A DNA stretch of 64,000 nt from Adenophora triphylla var. japonica (GCA_022495995.1 JAFEMH010001470.1:186001-250000); one strand, 5' to 3'; counted from the stretch's first letter, positions 1 to 11,912 are shown. Notes: generated from the letters alone by a model not told the origin. Numbers and translations: made by a program.

Positions 1-12
1 AAAAAAAAAAAT

Positions 13-320
13 TTGGGGGGTGGGAGGGGTGGGGGTGGGGTAGGGGGCGATTACAAAAAAAAAAAAAAAAATTTTTTTGGGGGTGGGGGTGGGGGGTGGG
101 TGGGGGGTGGGGGTAGGCAGGGGTGGGGGCGATTACAAAAAAAAAAAAAATTTTGGGGGGTGGGTGGGTGGGGGGGTAGGCAGGGGGTAGGGGGCGATTA
201 CAAAAAAAACCACAAAAAAATTTTTTTTGGGGGGGGGTGGGGGGGGGGGTAGGGGTGGGGGGGGGCGACATAAAAATTAAAAAAAAAAATTTTTTGGGGC
301 TGGGGGGGTGGGATAGGCAA
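13..320. repeat. G-rich/A-rich minisatellite
   Basis: About four imperfect units, each a G-run block (GGGGGTGGGG type), then GGCGATTACA, then a run of A and a run of T. The GCGATTACA core recurs near 47, 129 and 194, with a degenerate GCGACATAAAA near 264, so the period is irregular (about 65-80 bp). The G runs satisfy the usual four-run G-quadruplex pattern. The open frame across it is pure Gly/Lys low complexity and is not a gene. The array probably continues to the left of the window. Confidence 0.8.
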
Positions 321-362
321 TGGGGTGGTTATACTCTGGGCGTAATATGAGTTGTACATTAA

Positions 363-592
363 GGCCTCCATTTTCCGGAAAATGTTTTACTTGTGACAAG
401 GTCAAGAGGTCGTTTTACTTAGGAAGGGCGTAAAATGTTTTCCGAAAACGTTTTTACTTAAAAGCAACCAAACAAATGAAAACGAGTTATTTTCCTAAAA
501 CATTTTCCTGGGGCTAACCAAACACCGTAAAACAAAGTTATTTTCCGGAAAACATTTTCCGGAAAATGTTTTACGGTGAAACAAACGGAGCC
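363..592. mobile_element. MITE-like element with TTTTCCGGAAAA ends
   Basis: A 230-bp segment whose ends are imperfect inverted repeats: GGCCTCCATTTTCCGGAA at the left and the complement of GGCTCCGTTTGTTTCACC at the right. The palindrome TTTTCCGGAAAATGTTTTAC occurs at both ends and degenerate copies fill the interior. No coding potential. The GGCTCCGTTTG terminus and lack of ORF suggest a non-autonomous DNA transposon, perhaps hAT-like. I could not define a convincing target duplication; ACATT lies on both flanks but is not adjacent to both ends. Confidence 0.55.
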
Positions 593-2006
593 TAACATTG
601 ACCAGAATTTGTAAGAGTCCTAAGCAAAATATATTTTTGTTAAATACTTTTTGAAAAATAAACATTTTAAAATTAGTAACAACAAAGCCACAAAGGCTCC
701 CACCTATAGTGGGGCAAGGGGAAGGTCGGATGTAAGGTAGATTGTTTCCGGATAACTCATGATAAAAATTACGTCAAAAATTGTATGAACTGACTAATTT
801 TTCTTAACTTAAAAATAAAAAATTACTCCGTGATTTGGTAAAAAAGAAATCCATATGTTCACCAACATCCATGTAACCACCACTAATATGTCCATTAACT
901 CCAAGTCTCCCACATCAGACCAAGTACCAGCTGGGAAGCCAAGAGTACTACTCTTTTCTGAAATTCTCTAATGAAGTTCGCCAAGGCTTGCACCAGCTTC
1001 AACCCACGCTTACTTACAACATCAATGCTTATTGCTCTCATATTAATGAGATCAAACATGACAAAATGAACATCTGCAGTGTAAGAAATTAAAGATCATC
1101 AAAATCATGGCTCGGATTCTAAATTTAGTTTCATATGTTTCTTGGCCTCAATAAATTAAATTTTGGATTTGAGATTCATCAATGGGTTTGGTCGAATATT
1201 CTGTTGTTGATATTGGATTTCCCGTATGGTTATGAAAGAAGAGTAGTCTGGGGAGTATATTAACTTAGAAATGGAGATCGAGTTGTTGCTCGTGTGTGAG
1301 TTGAATTCGGAACACGTGTCATCCACTGTATAACAGTTCAAATGGTGGCCGTTGAATCTCATATAATTGTCTTTCGACCTCTCAACTCCCATCAACAGAG
1401 CCGTTAGATTTGTTTGGGTTTAATCTTGATCTTTGATGTATTTAGACTGAATTAATTCGGTCAAACATGATATCTAATCAACTGAAAAGATAGTTCAATT
1501 TGGTTCATCATACTATTGAGCCTAAAATAATTAGATTATGTCGGAAATTCATTTTGAAACATCGAGGTTTTAACAATAAAGCCAGGGGCGGATCCCACCT
1601 CAAAATTTTTTATTTTATCTAAGTCACCGACTATATGTAACTTTTTTATATATATATGAAGTAATTTTTCACTGTTATTATTGTTTACAATATTTTTTAA
1701 ATATCAAGCTCACGCGGTTTTATGCGTGAGATTAATGCTTCAACATACGCTTAAAAAAGAAGCCACAAGGACGCAGTTTTATGCGTTTGTTGAATGACAA
1801 AGCGAAGTTTTCTTCAAGTTTCATTTTTTCTCTCATTTTCATCCTAACATATGGTCACCATTCATTCATAGAATTACCATTTTCACTAATTTATTTTCTC
1901 AAATTTTTATTACTTCATTTTATTTTTCTCTCCAAACTTCTTGATCATATATTGCGCGTTGCATGTAGAAAATAATTGATACAATTTTTTAGTAAAAGAA
2001 ACGAAA
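593..2006. other. Intergenic, no gene seen
   Basis: AT-rich DNA with only short unsupported reading frames. The one visible structure is a perfect 7-bp stem hairpin at 1709-1730 (CTCACGC, eight-base loop, GCGTGAG), followed near 1770 by a related ACGCAGTTTTATGCGT. This part presumably contains the promoter and 5' UTR of the downstream PLAC8 gene, but I see no confident TATA box. Confidence 0.6.
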
Positions 2007-3417
2007 ATGGCCGAAGGATCGGGAGCTTATGTTCAGCTGACGAAAAAACAAGCTTCATTGCAGGAGGTCAAGCCCGGTGAGCTCAATCAACCTATTGACA
2101 TTTCCCAGGTTCGTTCTCGAAAGCCATTTCATGTTCTTGTTGAACCAACTGCAAATTAATCTGATTTTTATTTTCACTTTTCGATTTTGCGTATTTGTAA
2201 AAAAAAAAAATTTAAAAATTTGCATAGGATATTAATCTTAATTTATCTAAATCCTCGGATCCTTCTATGAATTCTCTATTATATGGAGCTTTTTTTTTTT
2301 TTTTCCAATAGGTGAATGCTCGTAGATGCATAGAATGTGGCCAAACCTTGCCACCAACCTATGTCCCTCCCGCGGACGAAGATTGGTCTACCGGAATCTT
2401 TGGTTGTGCCGATGATCTCGAGAGTTGTAAGCCATTTTTTCAGCTTTTGCAGCATTATATTCCCTTTGTTCCGTTTGAAATAGGATTTTGATAAACTGAA
2501 CAAGTAATTTAAATAACAAATAATTATTCTTTATTGAGAGTATTATTAATCAATATACAATAATATTTACATTAGTCAAATGTTGTTGGATCATCTCTTA
2601 GGTAAGACTGGATTGTTTTGCCCGTGCATATTATTTGGTCGCAACGTTGAAAGCTTAAATCCAGAAATACCATGGAATTCGGCGTGCGTATGTCACACAG
2701 TGTGTGTGGAAGGTGGCATAGCTCTTGCTGCCATTACTGCAACTGTCAATGGCATAGATCCCGACACGGCTTTTCTCCTTACCGAGGGTCTCTTGTTTGC
2801 TTGGTGGATGTGTGGTATCTATACGGGCATGGCTCGACAAACTCTTCAAAGAAGATATCATCTAAAGGTAACGATTTGCTCCTAGATTTTCAAATAATGC
2901 AATGTACCCGTTATTGGCATTATATACTTTCCCAATTGTTTTCAAATAATACAACGTACTACAAGTATTTTAACCTACAACGTCAAAAAAATAGCAAGCC
3001 TCTGAGTGTGGCACCGCCACGTCAGCACACGCCACAAAAGTTCAAGTGAGTGCAGATATGATGTTGACATTAGGCCATTTAGTTTTTTTTTAGACCGTAA
3101 ATTACAAAATTAGTATTGCATGTGAAATGGATAATCATTATGGTTCCGAAAAATGTAGTTTTCAACTTGTTTCGGTATATATGCAGGACGCGCCTTGCGA
3201 CCCTTGCATGGTGCATTGTTGCTTGCATTGGTGCGCGTTGTGTCAGGAACACAGGGAGATGAAGGTACGTCTGGAAGACAACTCGGAGGAACAAACTGTC
3301 GTGGATCCTCCTCCGCTTCAGCAGATGAAAGCAGAAGACCAGAATCAAGAGCTTGCAGCTGGATCTTCTTCGTCGTCTGTAGGAAAAGAAATTGTTGTGG
3401 CCCGAAGAAGTTTGTAG
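2007..3417 (+). CDS. PLAC8 family protein, cell number regulator 6-like
   Basis: Four exons: 2007-2108, 2312-2426, 2602-2867 and 3187-3417. All have GT/AG borders and phases that join cleanly, giving 237 residues, close to the usual length of CNR6-type proteins. The N-terminus (MAEGSGAYVQLTK, PGELNQPI) and the Cys-rich block RRCIECGQTLPPTY are characteristic. Exon 3 carries the PLAC8 signature CKTGLFCPCILFGRN and a hydrophobic stretch around GGIALAAITATVNG. Exon 4 carries CDPCMVHCCLHWCALCQEHRE and then an acidic/Ser-rich tail. Family knowledge: PLAC8 proteins are small membrane proteins; plant members include cell-number regulators and cadmium-resistance proteins thought to act in ion efflux or organ-size control. 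The exact role of this copy is not visible. The start is the first ATG of the conserved N-terminus. No damage seen. The symbol is left blank because the species is unknown. Confidence 0.92.
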
Positions 3418-4053
3418 ATTCAGTAAATATTATACATATAACATCGCTCGACAAAAATTTACTCGTTCACGTACACAATCCACATGGTATATAGTATGGT
3501 CGATTTTTCCGACGACTCAACTGGTCTAACAAAGACTACAAAATTTTGTTTCCTGCTTGTAAATTTTTTATGATCCAGATATTTTCATGCTAATAAATTT
3601 CTCTTGTAGACCTGAAATTTGTGTACCTTGAGCAATCTTATCTTTAGGGACACGAGGCCACCGCAGCAGTTCTTTATTTGTTACTCGATTTTGATTTCGG
3701 CTAGAAAATACGGTGGAAATTTATTGAACCGACAAATTTGCCTTTATATCACATTTTATTCATTAAATCTTAGCCGCTCGGTATTAAAAGAAGAAGATGA
3801 GGCAAAATTTTTAACTGGTAGTCCCAAATTCCTTGGCTACGCTTCAGTGTTCAGTCATCCTGTCTTTTCAAAACGAAGACTATGAGAATCGAGGTTGCCA
3901 ACATGCCATAAAGCTAATTCTACAAATTACAAGGGAGATTAGTTCAATTGCATAAATTTAGGGACCTAAAAGTATAAGTTTTAAACACTGAGGGGGCAAA
4001 GTGCAAGGAAACATTTAACCCATTTGTAGAAACAACCCCCCCCATTTTATTTT
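3418..4053. other. Intergenic, no gene seen
   Basis: 3' UTR of the PLAC8 gene and the upstream region of the TIM21 gene. An 88-codon frame at 3619-3885 has no recognisable similarity or splice context, so I do not call it. Nothing else is evident. Confidence 0.6.
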
Positions 4054-4097
4054 CTTCTCTCTCTCTCTCTCTCTCTCTCTTCTTCTTCTTCTTCTTC
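4054..4097 (+). repeat. Pyrimidine tract (TC)n(TTC)n in 5' UTR
   Basis: CT dinucleotide run passing into TTC trinucleotide run about 70 bp upstream of the TIM21 start codon. CT-rich leaders of this kind are common in plant 5' UTRs, so it is probably transcribed. Confidence 0.75.
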
Positions 4098-4165
4098 CCC
4101 AATCCAACAAACCCAAAATCATTAGGGTTTAAGAGATCGGACCAATTAGAGGTTTTACAAGAACG

Positions 4166-4829
4166 ATGATTCGATCAAGTCGATCCTCTACATCGATCCT
4201 TCTGTATAAATTATGTATTTACCCCAAATTATTCACTCCCCAATCGCCGTGTTCTTCTCCAACCACCACCTCCACCGCCGCCGTCGTCCTCTCACACCTT
4301 CGTCGATTTTCTGAAGCATGTAGAAACGATGAGAAGCAATCAATGCGGAATCTTATTAGTATTGGTAGGTCATTGTTTGTTGGTTCACTTTTTTCTTATG
4401 TTTTTCCCAATACCCAAGTCGAAATTTTCTGCGTATGTATGTGTTTGAGTTTCTGTGTATAGATATATTTGTGTGTGACTTGGTGTATTAGTGTGTAGTC
4501 TGTGTATGCGTGCAGTTTTTGTGTGTGGGTGTTATGGTATTGTTTGCTGTGTTAGTGTGTGTTTATGTTGGAATTGTTTGATATGTTAGTGGGTATGGTC
4601 TTTGTTACTCGGAATAAGGTACAAAAATGAAATATGTAATGCCGCCTAAAACATGGAAAGCTTGGTTAATTTCATGTGTATGCTATTATATGGTTATGAA
4701 GTGACTTCATACTGTAATTGCAGTTTCAGTCTTCAAAATTGTGCTTATATTGTTGTTTTAGTTTGTATGAATGGGTGTGCGTATATTTTATTGTATGGGT
4801 ACATGCTTATACAGGGTGTTTCTATGGTT

Positions 4830-4901
<72 letters not shown>

Positions 4902-7900
4902 GAGAGCATTAGTTCTAGATACAATATATGCTTTTAATTGCTATATGTATCAAAGTGGGTTCATAGACATTTATTTTTATATTATTATTATTTTTGGCAG
5001 GAAATTTACAGTTGCTCAGAGGGCAGAGCAGTAGGCAAACCTTAGCATCACTTCAGTCACCATTTCAAGTCTCCAGAATCAATGGATCAGCCACCACGGT
5101 TCCGTGCGCTAGAGCATTTTCCTCAAAATCAAGCTCAGAAGGCGAGAATACCTCAGAGGTGTGATTTCTTAACTGAAATTCTTACAACCCTAGTCATTAG
5201 TATTATATCCCAGAGTTGTTTTTCTAAGATGGGGTTAAAAAAATTGTTTAATTTTTGGCATTTTTATTTCAACTACTCTAAACTAGATATGAAAACATGG
5301 TGATCAATGAATTAGACCACAAGGCCGTTTAGATAAAATAAGAAATGAGATATCGAGTTTCAAATTAGTGTAGCGTAAAGCTGGTGAGTCATGGGATATG
5401 GTTGCTTTGAGTATGTGAAACATTGTTAAGCAAAATATGTTTCAGCTCATTCAACACAACATTTGTCCCGGTTTTAGTTTGGTGTTTTTTTTTTCTTCAT
5501 TTTTTTCTATTATTTAAATATAATATTTTTCAAGGAGATCAACGTAGAATATGATGGACATGTATGGTCCTGTGTTAGCTACATAAGTTTAATGATCATT
5601 TGGCCTTTAAACTCTTAATCTTAGCGCCTTTGCTATAGATGGTTTCACCCACATTGTACAAGGCGATGACATTTCTTTATCAGTTTGAGGCAGGGTTGAA
5701 TACTAAATTAGAAGTGTGAAGAGAAACCTCAGAATGAATAATAAGTAGAAAGGACTGAAGTGTATGAAATGAAACTCCAGCTGTAGAAATGATTAAAAGT
5801 AGGAAATACAGTTAAGTTGACAGGCAACAAATACAAAACTGACCAGTTCCATTGACTATTGCTTGTGAGGGAGGGGGGGGGATGAAGTTGGTCATGAAAT
5901 TGAACAAGTTTGGGTGAAATAGAGAAGTATTCCTGTTTTATGTCATTAGGCAAAGTGGCAGAAGTGCTTAAGCAAATATTTTCGTCTGTAGGTTAAATGT
6001 TGTTTTGAAAATAAGGTTGTACCTTGTACAAAGTTTCTATGTTTGACCGTCTTACATTAATATGAGTGCGCTATTATATCAGAAGTTAGTAAATGTCATA
6101 TGCTAAGTGTTCTGCACGGAAATTTTAGTGTCTCATGTTTTGAATGTTCTATAACTAAAAGAAATTCTCTGGGGAAGAAACAACTTATATAACCTGTCTA
6201 CCTTGATTTAAATCTCTGGTATGGATTTTGCGAGAATTATGTAGCAGCATGCTCTTAAAATTGGTGCGTCTTGGCGCTTTTAAAGGATGAGTGAATGATA
6301 TGAAATTTAGACCCAAGTGAACACTCACTTTTAAAGGATGAGTGAAAGATATGAAATTTAGACCCAAGTGAACACTATCAACGGTGGAAGCAGATTCAGT
6401 AGGGGAGACGAGATGAGAGAAAAATGCTTAAGATAATTTGGATATCATATGATAGATCAGTGAATGCTCCAATCAGGAAAAGCAGTAATTGGCTAATTTA
6501 TAGGTGGGATGGACCAAAACTAGCATGTGCTGCATTAACCAGAAGAGGAGTGGCTTTGGATATAATGATGGTGTGAAAGGGGTCATGCTGCCAATCCCAT
6601 CTACTTAGGAGAAAGGCTTAGCCGAGTACTGCTTGTGCAATGTTTTTATTGGTCTTTCTTAATGTATTGCACTTGGTATTCTTGAACTTTTTTCCTTGCT
6701 TTTGTGCTTTAATCAACTTAATTTCTTGTCGTCTTTGTCCTTAATAGAGTAAAAAAGAAATTTCCGCTGTTGAAGATCCATTTGATGCTCCAACATACAA
6801 TATACCAGAGAAGCCATTGACATTTACTGAGGGGGCTTCCTACTCTGTAGTTATTCTTGCTGGGCTTGGAATTGCGGCAGCAGCAGGATATGCTGTCTTC
6901 AAGGAGCTTATATTTGAACCAAAAGAGTAAGACCCCGCAGTTGAAGTTGTTTATTCTTATGTTTCTGTTTTTAGGAACAAGGACCTATAATCTGTTTGTG
7001 TAACTATCTTTTAGTTCCTACTAATAGCTTTGCTTTGGCCTTTTATAGGTACAAGGTTTTCGGAAAGGCTCTCCGCAGGATACAAGATGATAGTCAGGTA
7101 TCTTTGTTATCTCCTTGAAATACTCCAGAAGTTTTTATGTAGGTTCAATTCAGATTATCTTTGAGGAATTTGGGTTCTATCGTAGTGCTATTTCCCAAGG
7201 GTAAGGTAGATAAATCATGCCTATAACAAGTAGAATAAGTCCTAAAATTGCCTTTCTCTTTGACATATATTGTGTCATTTCTTTCCTTCTCCTTTTGTAA
7301 AGAAAGAAAAAGGGAAAGGAAGGGGGAGGGTTTGAGAAATGCAAGTATTTGTTCTTGAAAATAGATAACTGGAAGAGAAAAGAGCAATGGAACTCCAGAC
7401 ATTCCTTTCCATGTGAAAGGTCAGGGGTTTGATCCCCACCAAAGTGTTACTCTTTTAATAGATTAAGTCATTCATTAATATATATATTTTTTAAGAACTC
7501 CAGATTGTGTGAATTTTCTGATTAAAGTGAAAGAACATCAGTTCATCCAGTGTACCCTTGGAGGTAGTGGTCAGATTCGTTCACCTTTTTGTTGATATTG
7601 GGACAATGCTTCTCCAGATTGTAGTTATAGTACATTTTAATTGTGTTTCCTTTTGGTACCCATCTTCTATGTTTCAGGTTAGAGTGAGAATTGGCTCCCC
7701 AATCACAGGATATGGTCAGGAGAGCAGGAATCGAGCTGCTCGGCAACGAATCCCCAATAGGGTATGGAAAGACGATGATGGAGTCGAGCATGTTGAGGTA
7801 GCATTTCATCACAACCCATATCAAAATCTCCATTACTTAATTCTACTCTTTCCCAAAATCAATGTCTATTGTTTAGAAAAGGTTTAATTTAATTTTCAAT

Positions 7901-8464
7901 CGTTGTACTTTATCCCGACTTTCACTTCAAACACTATCCTTTTTTTCAAATATTATAGTGGTTTTTCGTGAAAAAAACAAGTAATAGTGGTTGAAGTGAA
8001 AGTCGGGATAAAGTACTGTGGTTAAAAATAAAATTAAATCTTTAGAAAATTTTGTCCCAAAATGAATATCTATTTATAAATAACTGTCCCTAAATGTTTT
8101 TTACCCTTTTTTTTTTTTTTTTCAAATTTCATTATATACTTTCAAAACTAGAAATTTAGATTTGGATAAGACAAGAACATTTATAATAGTTGCCATAAAA
8201 TTTTAAAACTTTAAGAATGTCCCAATGTAAAACAAACATTTATTTTGAGACGATGAAGGGAGCATACCTCATTAACCCCGAATAAATGGCAAATACTGAG
8301 TGTAGGTTAATTTCTATATTCGTGGACCCCATGGAGCTGGCAAGGTGTTCTCAGAGATGTTCAAAGACCAGGTTGACAGACAATGGAAATTTGTATATTT
8401 GCAAGTTGAGATTCATTCACCTTCCCCATCAAGACTCTTGCTCGAGTCTTATCTCCCCGCCTGA
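4166..8464 (+). CDS. TIM21: TIM21, mitochondrial inner-membrane import translocase subunit
   Basis: Six exons: 4166-4364, 5001-5158, 6748-6926, 7049-7097, 7678-7797 and 8306-8464. All have GT/AG borders and compatible phases, giving 287 residues. Exons 1-2 encode an Arg/Ser/Thr-rich, acid-poor leader ([15 protein letters not shown]) fitting a mitochondrial presequence. Exon 3 contains the single membrane span ([19 protein letters not shown]). Exons 4-6 form the intermembrane-space domain with [24 protein letters not shown], the RRIPN-like stretch RQRIPNRVW and the [13 protein letters not shown] loop, ending ESYLPA. Known role: Tim21 docks the TIM23 complex to the TOM complex and respiratory chain during preprotein import; plant homologues include Arabidopsis SD3. 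No stop or frameshift. Introns carry a (GA)n tract, a 51-bp tandem duplication and a foldback element. A Helitron end lies 253 bp past the stop. Confidence 0.93.
4830..4906 (+). repeat. (GA)n microsatellite in TIM21 intron 1
   Basis: Nearly pure GA repeat of about 77 bp with one AAAG interruption near the left end. It lies 95 bp before exon 2. The Arg-Glu frames across it are artefacts of the repeat. Confidence 0.9.
6277..6376 (+). repeat. 51-bp tandem duplication in TIM21 intron 2
   Basis: Two adjacent copies beginning CTTTTAAAGGATGAGTGAA and ending CCCAAGTGAACACT, offset 51 bp. They differ at one clear position (GAATGATA versus GAAAGATA), so the duplication is fairly recent. Confidence 0.85.
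7882..8041. mobile_element. Foldback (MITE-like) element in TIM21 intron 5
   Basis: Left arm 7882-7929 and right arm 7992-8041 are near-perfect inverted repeats of about 48 bp; both contain ACTTTATCCCGACTTTCACT or its complement. The spacer is about 60 bp. As RNA it would form a long hairpin within the intron. The structure fits a small foldback or MITE insertion; I could not find a clear target duplication. Confidence 0.7.
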
Positions 8465-8716
8465 GAAAGAGCATCGGCGACTTGTTGAAGCTGATATGAT
8501 ATGTATAGGTTGATCTGTATCTATAGATGTATCATGCAGTGCTTCACCCTCTCTTGCTGCTGATGGTTTTCCAATCATTTTTTTGGTTTATCCCTTGGTT
8601 GGTTCAATCTTTTATTGTTAAGTGTTTTTTTTTTTAGGATTTGACCAATAAGTCCTTTAGCCAAATGAATATTACCTTTAAGGATCAACATTTTCAAATC
8701 TCGCTTCCCTAGACCA

Positions 8717-8749
8717 CTAGTCACCAACCCGTCGGTACCCGACGGGGAT
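8717..8749 (-). other. Helitron 3' terminus: hairpin plus CTAG
   Basis: On the minus strand: stem CCCGTCGG, loop GTA, stem CCGACGGG, seven bases (TTGGTGA), then CTAG, followed by T. This is the defining end of a Helitron (GC-rich hairpin a few bases before CTRR, insertion 5' of T). It is oriented correctly relative to the minus-strand helicase. Confidence 0.8.
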
Positions 8750-8978
8750 ATGGAATTGCTTGAACTAAGTTAAATGGCATACAAAATATGTTTTGATTAT
8801 TTGCTAATTATTGATGAGAGTAGAATAAGGCCACGTTTGGGATTGCGGTGAAAGTGGGTAAACGAACGTTCAACCCAAAAGTCGACGCGAAAGAATGTTT
8901 GGGGAAAGGAATTGCGATCACGTCCGAAGTCCGTATAACGTGAAATACTGCGTTCCCATGAAGGCCCCGTCTGATACA

Positions 8979-9042
8979 CAGTTTATAAAAAGGAGATTTT
9001 TAAGACGAAACAGTTTATAAAAGGAGATTTTGAAACGGAACA
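8979..9042. repeat. Short tandem duplication, about 31 bp
   Basis: Two adjacent imperfect copies of CAGTTTATAAAAGGAGATTTT with degenerate spacers, within the noncoding 3' region of the Helitron. Confidence 0.6.
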
Positions 9043-9176
9043 TTTTCTTTTAAAATGTGTATGGTGTTTCAAATCAAAACGCTAATTTAAGCGTAACAAA
9101 ATATTACAATGGCATATTTACCCTTCTAAAAATACTCCTTTCGTTCTGAACACTTTTTTTTTTCTCTTTCATAAAT

Positions 9177-9250
9177 ACTCCCTCCGTCCCACCTCACTTG
9201 ATACTAATTTCCATTTCGGACCGTCCCACCTCACTTGATACTGTCCAAAA
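9177..9250. mobile_element. Stowaway-like MITE end (remnant)
   Basis: TACTCCCTCCGTCCCACCTC at 9177 matches the canonical Stowaway terminus. The adjacent CCGTCCCACCTCACTTGATACT is repeated once about 45 bp on. No matching right end was found, so this is a truncated or rearranged copy inside the Helitron 3' region. Confidence 0.55.
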
Positions 9251-9539
9251 TGGTAAGTTTTTACTCTCACAACACCAATCAAATCACTATTATTCCCACT
9301 CACTCTCTCCCTATATCCAAAATTTAGTTATATTGTTGAATATGAGAGAGATGAGTACAAAAGAGTGTACTTAAACGTGTGTGTCTAAGTGTCAAATATT
9401 CTCTCGCATCCCAATAAAATTTAAAAATAGCGAAAAATAAAAAGAAAAACTAAGACAAAATCAATAAAAGCGTTTTTGAAAATACTACGAATACCTGAAA
9501 ATCACAAACATCAAATATTTCCTTATACACCACATTCAC

Positions 9540-11079
9540 TGGTCCTCTCCGTCGTCCGATGCATCGTCCGAATCACCTATAATAACTTTAAGACCATTTT
9601 TGCTAGTAACTCTAGATAATGCAACATACAACCGGCCATGATCAAAACCGGTGTTGGAAGATATAAACCAACATGAGAGAGTGATTGCCTCGGCTCTTAT
9701 TTATTGTCATAGCAAAAGAGACTAAAGTGGAAATTGTCTTCGCTTGAATCGATCCGGAAATTTGGACAAATCCGAAGGAGACATTACCATTCTAGGTATT
9801 GTCACTTCCATTCCCGCATTCTTCCCGAAAGCATCTTCCCTACAACAACGTGCTTACCTATACATGTTGAAGAAATTAGTTTTACATTTTACACAATTTA
9901 GAATTTATATTTAGTAATGATTACCTAATCGCGTAACAATTAATCTGTGCCATTGCATAATTCTAAGGCCTGGTTGAGATTTCTCAGAGCATAACTATAC
10001 ATCCAACCTTCACTTAAGAATATGGTTCGGCAATCCCGAACATTTGATCATATTTAAAAATTCGTGAGAAAACATCTTCATTCCCCGTGTCATCCTCCTC
10101 TTCTACACATATCGCATCGTAACTCAAGTATATCTTCTCCTCTCCAGAAATAGTGACATAACATAATCATTAATACTATACACCGTATCGTTAGTTGGAG
10201 CAAGGACAGCTCGACTAAGGAAAAATCCTTCGACATCCTTATTTCGTAATAAGTCGATATATGCATTCAACGATTTTTGGAATAGGATTTGAAGAATCTC
10301 GAACCAATATTTCCGGGAAAACTAATATCAACCTCTCCGTCATTATCTTCCCCATCAACACCGCCTCCAACCGATAATATCCACGAGCAAAGTCTCTTAT
10401 CTCCTGCCCGATCGAAGAACCAACCTACATTAAGTTTGATGCAATTTAATTAATTATAACGACTCAAGAACACGTAACCACATTAATAATGAATAAATAA
10501 TGATTACCTCGTAATCTCATGTTTTGAGTCAACCTTAGTACCTCACAATAACTCCAAAGATAAGACGAACAAATTGAGGCATGAACAATATCATGCCTGT
10601 TACCTTTAGGAACAACTGCAGAATCTCGCCTAAAGTCACCTCCAAGTACAACAACCACACCACCAAACGGCTTTTCAGAGCATCTCGCCATTTGTTGAAC
10701 GTAAGACATCCCGTAAACTACGATCGACGGCCTCAAAACAATGTCTATGCGCCGTTGGAGCTTCATCCCAAATAATTAGCTTTGTTTTTTGTAGAAGTCC
10801 TGTCTCATCCGTACTGTGCCTTAATTTACCGCAAGTAGAAATCTCATCGACCCGTATAGGGATGCCAAACCTTGAATGTCTTGCAAAATTCCTACCCTTA
10901 GGAAGTAGCAAAGAAGCAATTCCACCGGAAGCTACCGGAAGAACAATTTCCCCCTCGCTTCTTAAGGCGTAACACAAAGTCCTCCATAAGAATGTTTTAC
11001 CGGTACCTCCATAACCATATAAGAAAAATACACCACCATCTCCCCTATCAACAAATTGAAATAATTTTATCGTAAACAC
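9540..11079 (-). pseudogene. Helitron helicase domain (PIF1-like), decayed
   Basis: Superfamily 1 helicase portion of RepHel, which unwinds DNA during rolling-circle transposition. The longest open part (10675-11079) shows Walker A GYGGTGKT, then the LPVASGGIASLLL stretch, then Walker B as IIWDEAP. Lower coordinates carry later motifs in several frames: a region with APTN and ISFPGNIGSRFF-like segments near 10100-10450, then near 9545-9830 TIPRMVMSPSD, FKRRQFPL and the terminal HGRLYVALSRVTS motif VI. Stops and frame changes separate these blocks, so it cannot give a working helicase as read. Some AT-rich gaps (for example 9850-9960) may be introns. Confidence 0.85.
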
Positions 11080-11403
11080 CCTTTTGCTCGGCTGTCAGTT
11101 GTGGAAATAACCTGGAATGCTTAGCTTTCATCTCATCAATATCATAATATGTCTCCTCTAAAATAAGCATATTTTCAACATCTTCAATGTCACTGTATAA
11201 TGGTTTAGGCATGTCCCCAAATTTATCAAGGCAATACTATTCTCGTTTCAAAGAACTTTTCTATCTCCACCAAAGCAATATTCTTGATTTGTTCCTCACG
11301 AAGCTTATGTCCTGCAGTTATACAAAATAATTTAAATATATAAGTAAAATTATGCCAATTATAAGTAAAAATTAATATACTAAAATTACTTTATAAATAT
11401 AGT

Positions 11404-11885
11404 TACTAAGGAGTTAATAGATATAGATAAGTGATTTATGATATTATGTTATGATTTTGTTGATGTTCCAGATGTTTACTTTGAAGCTATACATGGATTT
11501 ATATTTCCTTGAAGCTATAATTTGATTAGTGATTTATGATTTTCTTCAATTAATTTTTGGGACAGAGGGAGTTAAAACTAATCTAAATTATAACTCAAAA
11601 AATATGATAGGACAGAGAGAGTATTAAAAAGAAATATAATCATACCCAAAAATATTATGGGACAGAGAGAGTATTAAAACTAATCTAAATTATAGCTTAA
11701 AAACAATATGGGACAGATGGAGTATTAAAAAGAAATATAATCATAAGAAAAAGCATTATGGGACAGAATTATTCTAAATTATAGGTAAAAAAACATTATA
11801 GGACAGACGGATTATTAAAAAGAAATATAACCATAATCGAAAACATTATGGAACAAAGGGAGTATTAAAACTAATCTAAATAATA
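11404..11885. repeat. Tandem array of Stowaway-end-like units, with leader
   Basis: A leader at 11404-11565 is followed by about six units of 50-52 bp. Each contains a variant of TATGGGACAGAGGGAGTATTAAAA. Units alternate between two types, one continuing ACTAATCTAAATTATAG and the other AGAAATATAATCATA, giving a dimer of about 103 bp. The shared core closely resembles a Stowaway right terminus. It separates helicase from Rep-linker coding DNA and is probably intronic. A second copy of leader plus array lies at 16975-17330. Confidence 0.75.
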
Positions 11886-11912
11886 TGCAAAATCAATAAA
11901 TTAAATATTAAT

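Noticed and set aside
1..320. Telomeric or subtelomeric repeat
   Set aside because: The units do not match TTTAGGG or known variants.
1156..1395. 79-codon minus-strand frame upstream of the PLAC8 gene
   Set aside because: No recognisable domain, no splice context, and low-complexity AT-rich flanks.
4653..5034. Arg/Glu-repeat frames in TIM21 intron 1
   Set aside because: Artefact of the (GA)n microsatellite; the region is spliced out in the well-supported TIM21 model.
7405..7445. Possible tRNA or SINE (GGTCAGGGGTTTGATCCCCACC, a B-box-like sequence in TIM21 intron 4)
   Set aside because: I see no matching A box or cloverleaf upstream; at most a SINE fragment.
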